Shown in pieces: positions 1 through 11,456 of a DNA stretch of 64,000 bases; within the stretch, counting starts at the first letter, position 1; each line of letters begins with the position of its first letter. The position numbers and the translations under genes were made by a program. Under the pieces are notes generated by a model. The model ran no database searches. It worked only from the letters and a program-made list of their open reading frames with translations, and had not been told where the DNA came from. Source of the DNA: Dillenia suffruticosa (Eukaryota; Streptophyta; Magnoliopsida; Dilleniales; Dilleniaceae); contig JAVTVX010000017.1 in assembly GCA_033439265.1 (NCBI GenBank), positions 8,020,001 through 8,084,000 of the forward strand, in the 5' to 3' direction.

Positions 1-1064
1 CAGAAAGTGGAAATGCATTGGAAAGAGTACTTGCATTGGAAATCGAGCTTGCTGAAACTCTAAAGGCTAAGAAGAGAATAAATGTCCAATTTCAGAGGTA
101 GGTTATGTCCTTCAACATGAATTGACTCTGGTAAACATGACTATGATGCTGGTGGTGAAGGATTCCTCACCCCCGTCACCCCCCCCCCCCCAAAAAAAAA
201 AACAAGCCCACCCTCTGCTCTTATTTCGCATCTGGTTGGAAACAGCTATAAAATTCAATTTCGCATTCAATGGGGGGTGTTCCTATCATCCTATACTTCG
301 GATACATCCATCACATGTTGCTATTTTGTCTAGAAAATAGGATTATTTTGTTTTTATTTTTATTATTTCTAGTGAATAACAAAATAAAGGTGAAACTTGT
401 GGCACATTTGTGTATGCCTTTCTATTTAATGGTTCTTCTTTACTATTTGTCGTCCACTGAAATACTAATGCATCTTGTTGACATTTTAATTGTGGTGTCT
501 TTAGCTTTTCTGTGTTTTGGATTAATCTTTTGGCCTTTGACCATTTAATGGCTCCTGACTTCAATGAATTCTTCACCATCTTTCTACTACCACTTGTTTT
601 GTTTACCCCTCTATGCCTGTTTGTGCTTCTATAAGCTCATGAGATGAAAAAAAAAATGTGGAGGAAGTTCAATCCCAATTAATGTCAAGATCTTGGATTT
701 GTTAGGATTGTTGTTAGCGGGCTTTAGATTTCGAGCTGAATGCAACTTACATTGAAGAAGCTTTAACATGCCATTTATCTGTTGCAGTTCTTTCCTAAGG
801 CAACACAGTGATGAGGAAGCCGTATTTCAAAGCTTTAAGGACATCAACGAGCTTATTAAAGACATGTTGGAACTAAAAGGAAGATATTCAACAGTGGAGA
901 CTGAACTAAAAGAGATGCATGATCGTTACTCGCAGCTAAGCCTCCAGTTTGCAGAAGTAGAAGGAGAGAGACAGAAACTAATGATGACACTAAAAAATGT
1001 TAGAGCATCAAAAAAGACACTCCTCAATCGTTCCTCCTCAGCAACACTTAGCGAAAATTGCTGA
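1..1064 (+). CDS. C-terminal end of a long coiled-coil (myosin-heavy-chain-like) protein, partial
   Basis: The last two coding exons of a gene that starts left of the window. Exon 1..97 reads in frame from base 3 (ESGNALERVLALEIELAETL...) and ends at a GT donor at 98. The last exon runs 788..1064, after the acceptor TTGCAG, and ends in TGA. The joined protein tail is a charged heptad-type coiled coil ending ATLSENC; its segment EMHDRYSQLSLQFAEVEGER is typical of the conserved C-terminus of the plant family related to Arabidopsis At1g22060/At5g52280, which carry an N-terminal EEIG1/EHBP1 (NT-C2) domain. That domain would lie outside the window. The intron 98..787 holds a C-run followed by an A-run near 181-201. 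The 3'UTR probably continues to about 1370. Family call is good; cellular role is unknown. Confidence 0.8.
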
Positions 1065-2307
1065 TTGGTAATGGCCATCAAAACACGATTCTTCATTGCT
1101 ATTTAACTCGAGCAATGCAGCAAAACGATGGTTCAGTTTCTTGAGCTAGTGTGCTGCTGCAGTTGCTAGGATGAGATTTGGGAGGCCAATTTTGGGGGGG
1201 TTCAACCTCTGTGGTGGGCTCATGCCTTCTGTATATAGTTATTGCCTGCCGGGTTTTTCTCCCCGGATTGTTTCGTAAGCTACAAATCCCTGTAATATGT
1301 TGAAATTTTCAGTTTTTTATATCTTGGTGATGTAATCTTCAGCTGTATAGAAAATCAAATTCTTTAATTAACAGTATCAATTCAATTCAGATCCATTCAA
1401 TCCGAAGTTGTTACTTTCTTTTGACTTGAAAGATTAGATTGGGTGATGTTCGAGAAGGTAGAGATGGAGGAAATGGAGGGTTTTCAATATAAAATGATCG
1501 TTAATACTATGATGGTGTTATTATTTTTTAATAGAAAATTTTGATTTTTACTTGTAAAATTCTACCTCTCTGATTTTTTAGTTAAAATATATTATAGATA
1601 GAATTATAGATAGAATAACACAATAAAAGTTAAAAAAGGAGAGGAAAGAGAATAAGAAACTTCGGAAAAGGGGGGCCTCTGTCTATACCCTGCGAAAAAA
1701 AAAATCTATCCAGTGGAAATGCTTTAGAGAGTGCTAGAGAATCAAGGTGACACCATCCGGCAACATGAATTATGCACCATGGGACTACCAGAAATCCATC
1801 TGGTGCACTGCAAAGCATAAGACGTGGAGACGCTCATTCACATCCCCATGTTCGATCCAACAGACGAAGCAGGTTGAGGGTCCCGAACCAGGCTTTTCCA
1901 TCAATTGGAATTTACTCGTTTTAGTTACAAGAAACAAGTTGGAGTGTCAAACTCGATAAGTCACAAGAAGCAAAATGGGGAAAAAATGGAATAAAACACA
2001 AAATGAATTTTTATCATATTCATGTCCTAAGACGGGTTTACAATATAATTTCCCAAGCCAAAGAAAATAAAATATATCCTTTTCCTTTAGGTCTCATGAA
2101 AACTGTGAGAATTTCAAGTCCTTACCCAGCAATCCCATTAATCAGTAACTTTATAGCAGACAATTCCAACTGTACAAAACCACAGTGGCACGGCCACCTA
2201 AAGCTACCACCCTTCAGTGGTACATAACGCGCTCAACAACTTATCTTGTCAAACACACCAGAGATGAGAAGAAGTTGAACAAGCTTAAGAGGACTTCTTT
2301 CATGAGA
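1065..2307. other. Convergent intergenic region: two 3'UTRs and no extra gene
   Basis: Lies between the stop of the coiled-coil gene (+) and the stop of the MUB gene (-), so it holds both 3' untranslated regions. The right part (about 2000-2307) is plausible MUB 3'UTR. Short open frames at 1630-1960 and 2003-2227 have no recognisable domain and look like chance. Nothing else seen. Confidence 0.6.
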
Positions 2308-4960
2308 TCACAAGATTGAGCAAAAGCAACTTCCTTTTTTGGTAGTCTGTCCTTGCGCATTGTCTGCATAAATGCATGAAGAAGCTATTTGTACTGCACA
2401 TTGCATGAAGCTTTCACTTTAACAGCACAAATAAAGTGGCAAGTAGTTGTTTTTATCCCTTTCTTTTAGTACTCCTTTGAAACATTTGAAAGATGCAGTC
2501 TAAAAAGATTCACATCAAATAATCTAATACACAACAAATCTACTTCAGGGCGAGTATAAACTATGTTTATCTCTAGAACTACCCTTTCTGCAACCAATGC
2601 ATAGATGGATCAGCATGCAATATCGATGAGCACATTCAAAGGTTGAGAAATGGAATGGAACACTATTAAAAACAGAAACAAAATAGGTAGGCGACTAGAC
2701 TAGCCAAACTGTAACAAAAAACTAATCATAGAGAAAGTATTCATATGCTACCAAAGAGCCAAATGGATATTCACAATGACCTAATTTGAGATGTGAAACT
2801 TTATTTGGGTTGAACTGAGACCAAACCAAAGTCAGGTTGAAGCCAATAAGAAGGATAATGTACTTCTGATCAAGAATATAAAGGTTGAGAAATTTGGAAG
2901 GGCCAAATAGGTTGCTGGATAGCTTAGTGGAAGGACTTGAAAACAAGAGGAGTTCCATAAGATGAAATAAACCACCATACCAGGTGGGCGGTCAACAATT
3001 GCATATAGCCATAGAACCTTGCAGACTTTGATGCTTTAAAAGTTTAATGGTTGTCTGAAATGCAGTAAGCAGATTGTCTTACGACAATTTAATAATATCC
3101 CTTAATTACAGAGTCATGTCAAGGGCAAGATATGTTACTCGTATTCCCTATTAACAACTTGCTCACATTGCAATCATTATCCCACTTACATTATAAATTT
3201 CGTTAATGCCTAAAAAACATAAAACTTTAATCTAGTTTTCTAGGATCCAAATTTTCTCCTCATTCACATAGACACATATGTACAGCAGCCATGTGATTTT
3301 GTGGCAAAGATATAATTTGTTAAGCAATTACCACTTCTTTTATCTGACAATGGAGGGCGAGTGACTACATGCATGGTGATTACTCCTCCTGGAAGACCAC
3401 CAACCAGAAGTCTTGACTCAGCAATTGTCCTGTTGTTATCGAGAATCCTTCCTGCATTGATTAGCTTCACATCACTTATTGACTCTGGACCATTCTCATC
3501 ACCTAGCCAAGAAAAGAAACAAAAATTCCACAATAAAATATTGGTCATTCTCATAGAAACACAGTGATCTCATCATATTGCATATCTTGAACCTTCAAGG
3601 CCTATAATTAGAGCTCCCAAGCAGAAGAGACCAAAGAACAAGAAAGCATGGATATCCAAAACACATGAGTTTGACTGGGCTGGTACATTGGTAAGCTTTA
3701 TGTAAACGGTACAAAATCCCAACTGTCTCTAAACAATTCCACTACAAAACGTTAACATTTTCTACTAAATGATGAACAGAAAAAGACGCAATAACCAAAT
3801 ACAGAAATGTGAGATTCCCATATTACATATTAGGTTGACTTTCATGGAACTACAGACAATCCCCTTCTACCCTTTTATCAGGAAAATCCTCACTTAAATG
3901 GAAAATGTTCATACATTCCCATAACTACGGTTCTTTATTTATTTATTTTCTTCTTTTGCTTCCTCTTCTCTTTCCTTCTTTCTTGACAAACAATCACCAG
4001 GGTGTTCAAACATAATATCAAATAAAATAATACTTACAACAGGCACCGGGGGTTCAAACCACTCATTAAAAGTGCATAAGTTAGTTTTAGCTACCTAAGG
4101 CAGCAAACAAGTGCATCCGCTGTCACAAAGCTCGGAGGTGGTTTAGCAGCCTGTTGTCTCTCAGTATGATATATATAAAGAGGTAAAACAAGTTAAGGCA
4201 GTCTCCAAACTTGCTTTTTTGCTAATTAGAAGGTGGAGAAAAGGTTTAGACAACCTTTAGTTACATACTCACATCTCCAAAGAAAACGATAAAAAAGTTT
4301 TATTTAAATAGATTTCCTTGGTGCACCAAAACCTTTTACTTACTGGATTTTTCACATATATCAAGAACACATAACTGGTGGGAAGTAATTAACAACTCAG
4401 ATCGCTTTCCATATGGCGCACTATGTCATATGGTAATTCAAGAACACAGCAAGAAGATTTCTTTTTCTTCTTGCATCTCCCTTTTTAATAGAACATTAAG
4501 AACACGTGCAAAGCAAGCAAACACAATAATTCTTGGATCAAATACTGATAATAGTCAATCAACCAAAATATCTCACAAGCATGGACAACAACTAAACCAC
4601 CAAATACGTATACATATATATATATATATATATATGTGCACATATATACATACATACATATATAGGATACAAACACACTTCTCAGTAGAAAAAAAAAGTC
4701 AAAATATGAGAGCCGCTGACAAGGCGAAACATATGGTTCTATATTTTGCAAAATTTAGCTCAAAACTAACATAGAAAATTCAAGTAAAACATGTGTTAAA
4801 GGGCAGTAGAGTAGGAGAAAAATTAAAAACCTCTGGGCCATTGTTCAAGTATTTTTCCTTTAAGGGTTCCCACGGTTGTAGCAGGACTATATTTGGCAGG
4901 ACCAATATCATTCCCATCGGGTAGCCTGAATTTCAACTCTATCAATTCTTCTTCAGCCAT
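2308..4960 (-). CDS. MUB: Membrane-anchored ubiquitin-fold protein (MUB), 118 aa, three exons
   Basis: Exons on the minus strand are 4960..4831 (130 nt), 3502..3332 (171 nt) and 2363..2308 (56 nt). All introns are GT..AG and the phases join to 118 codons plus TGA. The protein begins MAEEELIELKFRLPDGNDIG and has the ubiquitin-like beta-grasp over residues 4-92, including the ENGPE...DVKLINAGRILDNNRT and GGLPGGVITMHVV segments typical of MUBs. The last exon encodes a lysine-containing linker and the tail GSCFCSIL: a CaaX prenylation box (CSIL) with a second Cys (C113) two residues upstream that could be palmitoylated. MUBs are lipid-anchored at the plasma membrane and recruit E2 ubiquitin-conjugating enzymes. 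Length and position next to the F-box/kelch gene match Arabidopsis At1g22050 (MUB6). A CT-rich microsatellite lies about 260 bp upstream of the start, probably in the leader or promoter. No lesions seen. Confidence 0.93.
4614..4665. repeat. TA/CATA microsatellite in MUB intron 1
   Basis: A run of TA dinucleotides followed by ATACATACATACATATATA, within the first intron of the MUB gene. Open frames across it are artefacts of the repeat. Confidence 0.85.
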
Positions 4961-5219
4961 TAAACCAAAACAACCAGTCCTTCAAATTTTCATTATTTTC
5001 TTCAGAAACCCACCACAAATTTTACTAAAACACGCCACCGCTGTCACTTTACCTCCCCCTACACTATACGAGAAGACCTTGACCAGAAAAATTGAGACAA
5101 ACCCAGATGAAGTTTCTGCCACTGTAACCTAAAATCACTCGAAATCATAAACAAAAATATGGAATGGCGTAAAATAGAAGGGTGCTCGAGTGGAAATGAA
5201 AGGGGAGGAAACAAATACC

Positions 5220-5221
<2 letters not shown>

Positions 5222-5279
<58 letters not shown>
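5222..5279. repeat. (AG)n microsatellite upstream of MUB
   Basis: About 29 uninterrupted AG units on the plus strand, which read as CT units on the coding strand of MUB. A CT-rich tract about 260-320 bp 5' of the ATG is typical of plant leaders and core promoters. A short (TAA)n run follows at about 5386-5407. Confidence 0.9.
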
Positions 5280-5282
<3 letters not shown>

Positions 5283-5880
5283 CTAGAGAAGGAAGGGATT
5301 GTTCCGCTTAGCAGCTAAATATAATTAATTCGGCGTGATATGGAAAGAAGAAACTAGCCCCCGAATACAAACGTTGTAGCTGAGAAAATAATAATAATAA
5401 TAATAATACAACTTTCTTAATTCTCAAAGTAAATGATCACTCGTGGGAGTGTGCGTACTTACCCCCTTAATTATAATTAAGAGTTTGATCCTCATAAAAA
5501 AATCAGTGTTGAGAGACTTATCTCCTTAATTGGGCCCTATAAACAATCGATTTAGATTAGTTAGGACGAAACTCCGCATATTAGGTTGATGATTTAATCA
5601 TAGTAAAAAAAAAAAAAAAATGTAAATGATCACTAGCTTCGGGAGATTTGCACAGCGTTTCTCTCAATTAATTTTTATTTTAGTTTTAACTAAATTATAC
5701 ATATCTTTAAAAAAAACATTAATTAATTTTATTAAAAACTTTAACTAAAAGTCTAACTTTAAGTTTTCTGAATATTAATTCAATGTTGGTTACGTTGTTC
5801 ATCTTTCTTACAAATGTAAACTCGCACTTCTTAATCACATAATCGGCGGTTTCTAAAATTTTCAAGCACCAGATGTCCGG
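5280..5880. other. A+T-rich spacer between MUB promoter and satellite array
   Basis: Contains the (TAA)n run, an A-run near 5604-5620 and otherwise featureless A+T-rich sequence. The satellite starts abruptly at 5881 with no partial unit to its left that I can see. Confidence 0.6.
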
Positions 5881-8800
5881 AGCAAAATTCTTTCTCATCT
5901 CTTCCCGTCTCCAAATTTTAATTAAAATTTCTTAATTTAATTTGTGCAAATTTAAAAAATTTTAAATGGTTAGGAATAATTGAATGATTCAATAATACCA
6001 AACTTCATCTTCTATTTAAAATGGGATTTTAAAAAAGGAAAATTTATCGAGCAAAATTCTTTCTCATCTCTTTCCGTATCCAAATTTTAATTAAAATTTC
6101 TTAATTTAATTTGTGCAAATTTAAAAAATTTTAAATGGTTAGGAATAATTGAATGATTCAATAATACCAAACTTCATCTTCTATTTAAAATGGGATTTTA
6201 AAAAAGGAAAATTTATCGAGCAAAATTCTTTCTCATCTCTTTCCGTCTCCAAATTTTAATTAAAATTTCTTAATTTAATTTGTGCAAATTTAAAAAATTT
6301 TAAATGGTTAGGAATAATTGAATGATTCAATAATACCAAACTTCATCTTCTATTTAAAATGGGATTTTAAAAAAGGAAAATTTATCGAGCAAAATTCTTT
6401 CTCATCTCTTTCCGTCTCCAAATTTTAATTAAAATTTCTTAATTTAATTTGTGCAAATTTAAAAACTTTTAAATGGTTAGGAATAATTGAATGATTCAAT
6501 AATACCAAACTTCATCTTCTATTTAAAATGGGATTTTAAAAAAGGAAAATTTATCGAGCAAAATTCTTTCTCATCTCTTTCCGTCTCCAAATTTTAATTA
6601 AAATTTCTTAATTTAATTTGTGCAAATTTAAAAAATTTTAAATGGTTAGGAATAATTGAATGATTCAATAATACCAAACTTCATCTTCTATTTAAAATGG
6701 GATTTTAAAAAAGGAAAATTTATCGAGCAAAATTCTTTCTCATCTCTTTCCGTATCCAAATTTTAATTAAAATTTCTTAATTTAATTTGTGCAAATTTAA
6801 AAAATTTTAAATGGTTAGGAATAATTGAATGATTCAATAATACCAAACTTCATCTTCTATTTAAAATGGGATTTTAAAAAAGGAAAATTTATCGAGCAAA
6901 ATTCTTTCTCATCTCTTTCCGTCTCCAAATTTTAATTAAAATTTCTTAATTTAATTTGTGCAAATTTAAAAACTTTTAAATGGTTAGGAATAATTGAATG
7001 ATTCAATAATACCAAACTTCATCTTCTATTTAAAATGGGATTTTAAAAAAGGAAAATTTATCGAGCAAAATTCTTTCTCATCTCTTTCCGTCTCCAAATT
7101 TTAATTAAAATTTCTTAATTTAATTTGTGCAAATTTAAAAAATTTTAAATGGTTAGGAATAATTGAATGATTCAATAATACCAAACTTCATCTTCTATTT
7201 AAAATGGGATTTTAAAAAAGGAAAATTTATCGAGCAAAATTCTTTCTCATCTCTTTCCGTCTCCAAATTTTAATTAAAATTTCTTAATTTAATTTGTGCA
7301 AATTTAAAAAATTTTAAATGGTTAGGAATAATTGAATGATTCAATAATACCAAACTTCATCTTCTATTTAAAATGGGATTTTAAAAAAGGAAAATTTATC
7401 GAGCAAAATTCTTTCTCATCTCTTTCCGTCTCCAAATTTTAATTAAAATTTCTTAATTTAATTTGTGCAAATTTAAAAAATTTTAAATGGTTAGGAATAA
7501 TTGAATGATTCAATAATACCAAACTTCATCTTCTATTTAAAATGGGATTTTAAAAAAGGAAAATTTATCGAGCAAAATTCTTTCTCATCTCTTTCCGTCT
7601 CCAAATTTTAATTAAAATTTCTTAATTTAATTTGTGCAAATTTAAAAACTTTTAAATGGTTAGGAATAATTGAATGATTCAATAATACCAAATTTCATCT
7701 TCTATTTAAAATGAGATTTTAAAAAAGGAAAATTTATCGAACAAAATTCTTTCTCATCTCTTTCCGTCTCCAAATTTTAATTAAAATTTCTTAATTTAAT
7801 TTGTGCAAATTTAAAAAATTTTAAATGGTTAGGAATAATTGAATGATTCAATAATACCAAACTTCATCTTCTATTTAAAATGGGATTTTAAAAAAGGAAA
7901 ATTTATCGAGCAAAATTTTTTCTCATCTCTTTCCGTCTCCAAATTTTAATTAAAATTTCTTAATTTAATTTGTGCAAATTTAAAAAATTTTAAATGGTTA
8001 GGAATAATTGAATGATTCAATAATACCAAACTTCATCTTCTATTTAAAATAGGATTTTAAAAAAGGAAAATTTATCGAGCAAAATTCTTTCTCATCTCTT
8101 TCCGTCTCCAAATTTTAATTAAAATTTCTTAATTTAATTTGTGCAAATTTAAAAAATTTTAAATGGTTAGGAATAATTGAATGATTCAATAATACCAAAC
8201 TTCATCTTCTATTTAAAATGGGATTTTAAAAAAGGAAAATTTATCGAGCAAAATTCTTTCTCATCTCTTTCCGTCTCCAAATTTTAATTAAAATTTCTTA
8301 ATTTAATTTGTGCAAATTTAAAAACTTTTAAATGGTTAGGAATAATTGAATGATTCAATAATACCAAACTTCATCTTCTATTTAAAATGGGATTTTAAAA
8401 AAGGAAAATTTATCGAGCAAAATTCTTTCTCATCTCTTTCCGTCTCCAAATTTTAATTAAAATTTCTTAATTTAATTTGTGCAAATTTAAAAAATTTTAA
8501 ATGGTTAGGAATAATTGAATGATTCAATAATACCAAACTTCATCTTCTATTTAAAATGGGATTTTAAAAAAGGAAAATTTATCGAGCAAAATTCTTTCTC
8601 ATCTCTTTCCATCTCCAAATTTTAATTAAAATTTCTTAATTTAATTTGTGCAAATTTAAAAAATTTTAAATGGTTAGGAATAATTGAATGATTCAATAAT
8701 ACCAAACTTCATCTTCTATTTAAAATGGGATTTTAAAAAAGGAAAATTTATCGAGCAAAATTCTTTCTCATCTCTTTCCGTCTCCAAATTTTAATTAAAA

Positions 8801-11456
8801 TTTCTTAATTTAATTTGTGCAAATTTAAAAAATTTTAAATGGTTAGGAATAATTGAATGATTCAATAATACCAAACTTCATCTTCTATTTAAAATGGGAT
8901 TTTAAAAAAGGAAAATTTATCGAGCAAAATTCTTTCTCATCTCTTTCCGTCTCCAAATTTTAATTAAAATTTCTTAATTTAATTTGTGCAAATTTAAAAA
9001 CTTTTAAATGGTTAGGAATAATTGAATGATTCAATAATACCAAATTTCATCTTCTATTTAAAATGGGATTTTAAAAAAGGAAAATTTATCGAGCAAAATT
9101 CTTTCTCATCTCTTTCCGTCTCCAAATTTTAATTAAAATTTCTTAATTTAATTTGTGCAAATTTAAAAAATTTTAAATGGTTAGGAATAATTGAATGATT
9201 CAATAATACAAAACTTCATCTTCTATTTAAAATGGGATTTTAAAAAAGGAAAATTTATCGAGCAAAATTCTTTCTCATCTCTTTCCGTCTCCAAATTTTA
9301 ATTAAAATTTCTTAATTTAATTTGTGCAAATTTAAAAAATTTTAAATGGTTAGGAATAATTGAATGATTCAATAATACCAAACTTCATCTTCTATTTAAA
9401 ATAGGATTTTAAAAAAGGAAAATTTATCGAGCAAAATTCTTTCTCATCTCTTTCCGTCTCCAAATTTTAATTAAAATTTCTTAATTTAATTTGTGCAAAT
9501 TTAAAAACTTTTAAATGGTTAGGAATAATTGAATGATTCAATAATACCAAACTTCATCTTCTATTTAAAATGGGATTTTAAAAAAGGAAATTTATCGAGC
9601 AAAATTCTTTCTCATCTCTTTCCGTCTCCAAATTTTAATTAAAATTTCTTAATTTAATTTGTGCAAATTTAAAAAATTTTAAATGGTTAGGAATAATTGA
9701 ATGATTCAATAATACCAAACTTCATCTTCTATTTAAAATGGGATTTTAAAAAAGGAAAATTTATCGAGCAAAATTCTTTCTCATCTCTTTCCGTCTCCAA
9801 ATTTTAATTAAAATTTCTTAATTTAATTTGTGCAAATTTAAAAAATTTTAAATGGTTAGGAATAATTGAATGATTCAATAATACCAAACTTCATCTTCTA
9901 TTTAAAATGGGATTTTAAAAAAGGAAAATTTATCGAGCAAAATTCTTTCTCATCTCTTTCCGTCTCCAAATTTTAATTAAAATTTCTTAATTTAATTTGT
10001 GCAAATTTAAAAAATTTTAAATGGTTAGGAATAATTGAATGATTCAATAATACCAAACTTCATCTTCTATTTAAAATGGGATTTTAAAAAAGGAAAATTT
10101 ATCGAGCAAAATTCTTTCTCATCTCTTTCCGTCTCCAAATTTTAATTAAAATTTCTTAATTTAATTTGTGCAAATTTAAAAAATTTTAAATGGTTAGGAA
10201 TAATTGAATGATTCAATAATACCAAACTTCATCTTCTATTTAAAATGGGATTTTAAAAAAGGAAAATTTATCGAGCAAAATTCTTTCTCATCTCTTTCCG
10301 TCTCCAAATTTTAATTAAAATTTCTTAATTTAATTTGTGCAAATTTAAAAACTTTTAAATGGTTAGGAATAATTGAATGATTCAATAATACCAAATTTCA
10401 TCTTCTATTTAAAATGAGATTTTAAAAAAGGAAAATTTATCGAACAAAATTCTTTCTCATCTCTTTCCGTCTCCAAATTTTAATTAAAATTTCTTAATTT
10501 AATTTGTGCAAATTTAAAAAATTTTAAATGGTTAGGAATAATTGAATGATTCAATAATACCAAACTTCATCTTCTATTTAAAATGGGATTTTAAAAAAGG
10601 AAAATTTATCGAGCAAAATTTTTTCTCATCTCTTTCCGTCTCCAAATTTTAATTAAAATTTCTTAATTTAATTTGTGCAAATTTAAAAAATTTTAAATGG
10701 TTAGGAATAATTGAATGATTCAATAATACAAAACTTCATCTTCTATTTAAAATGGGATTTTAAAAAAGGAAAATTTATCGAGCAAAATTCTTTCTCATCT
10801 CTTTCCGTCTCCAAATTTTAATTAAAATTTCTTAATTTAATTTGTGCAAATTTAAAAACTTTTAAATGGTTAGGAATAATTGAATGATTCAATAATACCA
10901 AACTTCATCTTCTATTTAAAATGGGATTTTAAAAAAGGAAAATTTATCGAGCAAAATTCTTTCTCATCTCTTTCCGTCTCCAAATTTTAATTAAAATTTC
11001 TTAATTTAATTTGTGCAAATTTAAAAAATTTTAAATGGTTAGGAATAATTGAATGATTCAATAATACCAAACTTCATCTTCTATTTAAAATGAGATTTTA
11101 AAAAAGGAAAATTTATCGAGCAAAATTCTTTCTCATCTCTTTCCGTCTCCAAATTTTAATTAAAATTTCTTAATTTAATTTGTGCAAATTTAAAAAATTT
11201 TAAATGGTTAGGAATAATTGAATGATTCAATAATACCAAACTTCATCTTCTATTTAAAATGGGATTTTAAAAAAGGAAAATTTATCGAGTAAAATTCTTT
11301 CTCATCTCTTTCCGTTTCCAAATTTTAATTAAAATTTCTTAATTTAATTTGTGCAAATTTAAAAAATTTTAAATGGTTAGGAATAATTGAATGATTCAAT
11401 AATACCAAACTTTATCTTCTATTTAAAATGGGATTTTAAAAAAGGAAAATTTATCG
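5881..11456. repeat. Satellite array: 33 tandem copies of a 169-bp unit
   Basis: The phrase AGCAAAATTCTTTCTCATCT recurs every 169 bp from 5881 (6050, 6219, 6388 ... 11288), giving 33 full units. One unit, starting at 9430, is 168 bp because of a single missing A, which makes the array 5576 bp. Units differ from one another by only a few bases. Each is very A+T-rich and contains the 18-bp perfect palindrome AAATTTTAATTAAAATTT. No open reading frame of note crosses the array. The unit length lies in the 150-180 bp range common for plant centromeric and heterochromatic satellites, but this copy sits between two intact genes. Variant positions show higher-order structure (see findings). Confidence 0.97.

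Noticed and set aside
5881..11456. CRISPR-like regular repeats
   Set aside because: The 169-bp units are contiguous and near-identical over their whole length, with no unique spacers. This is a plant satellite.
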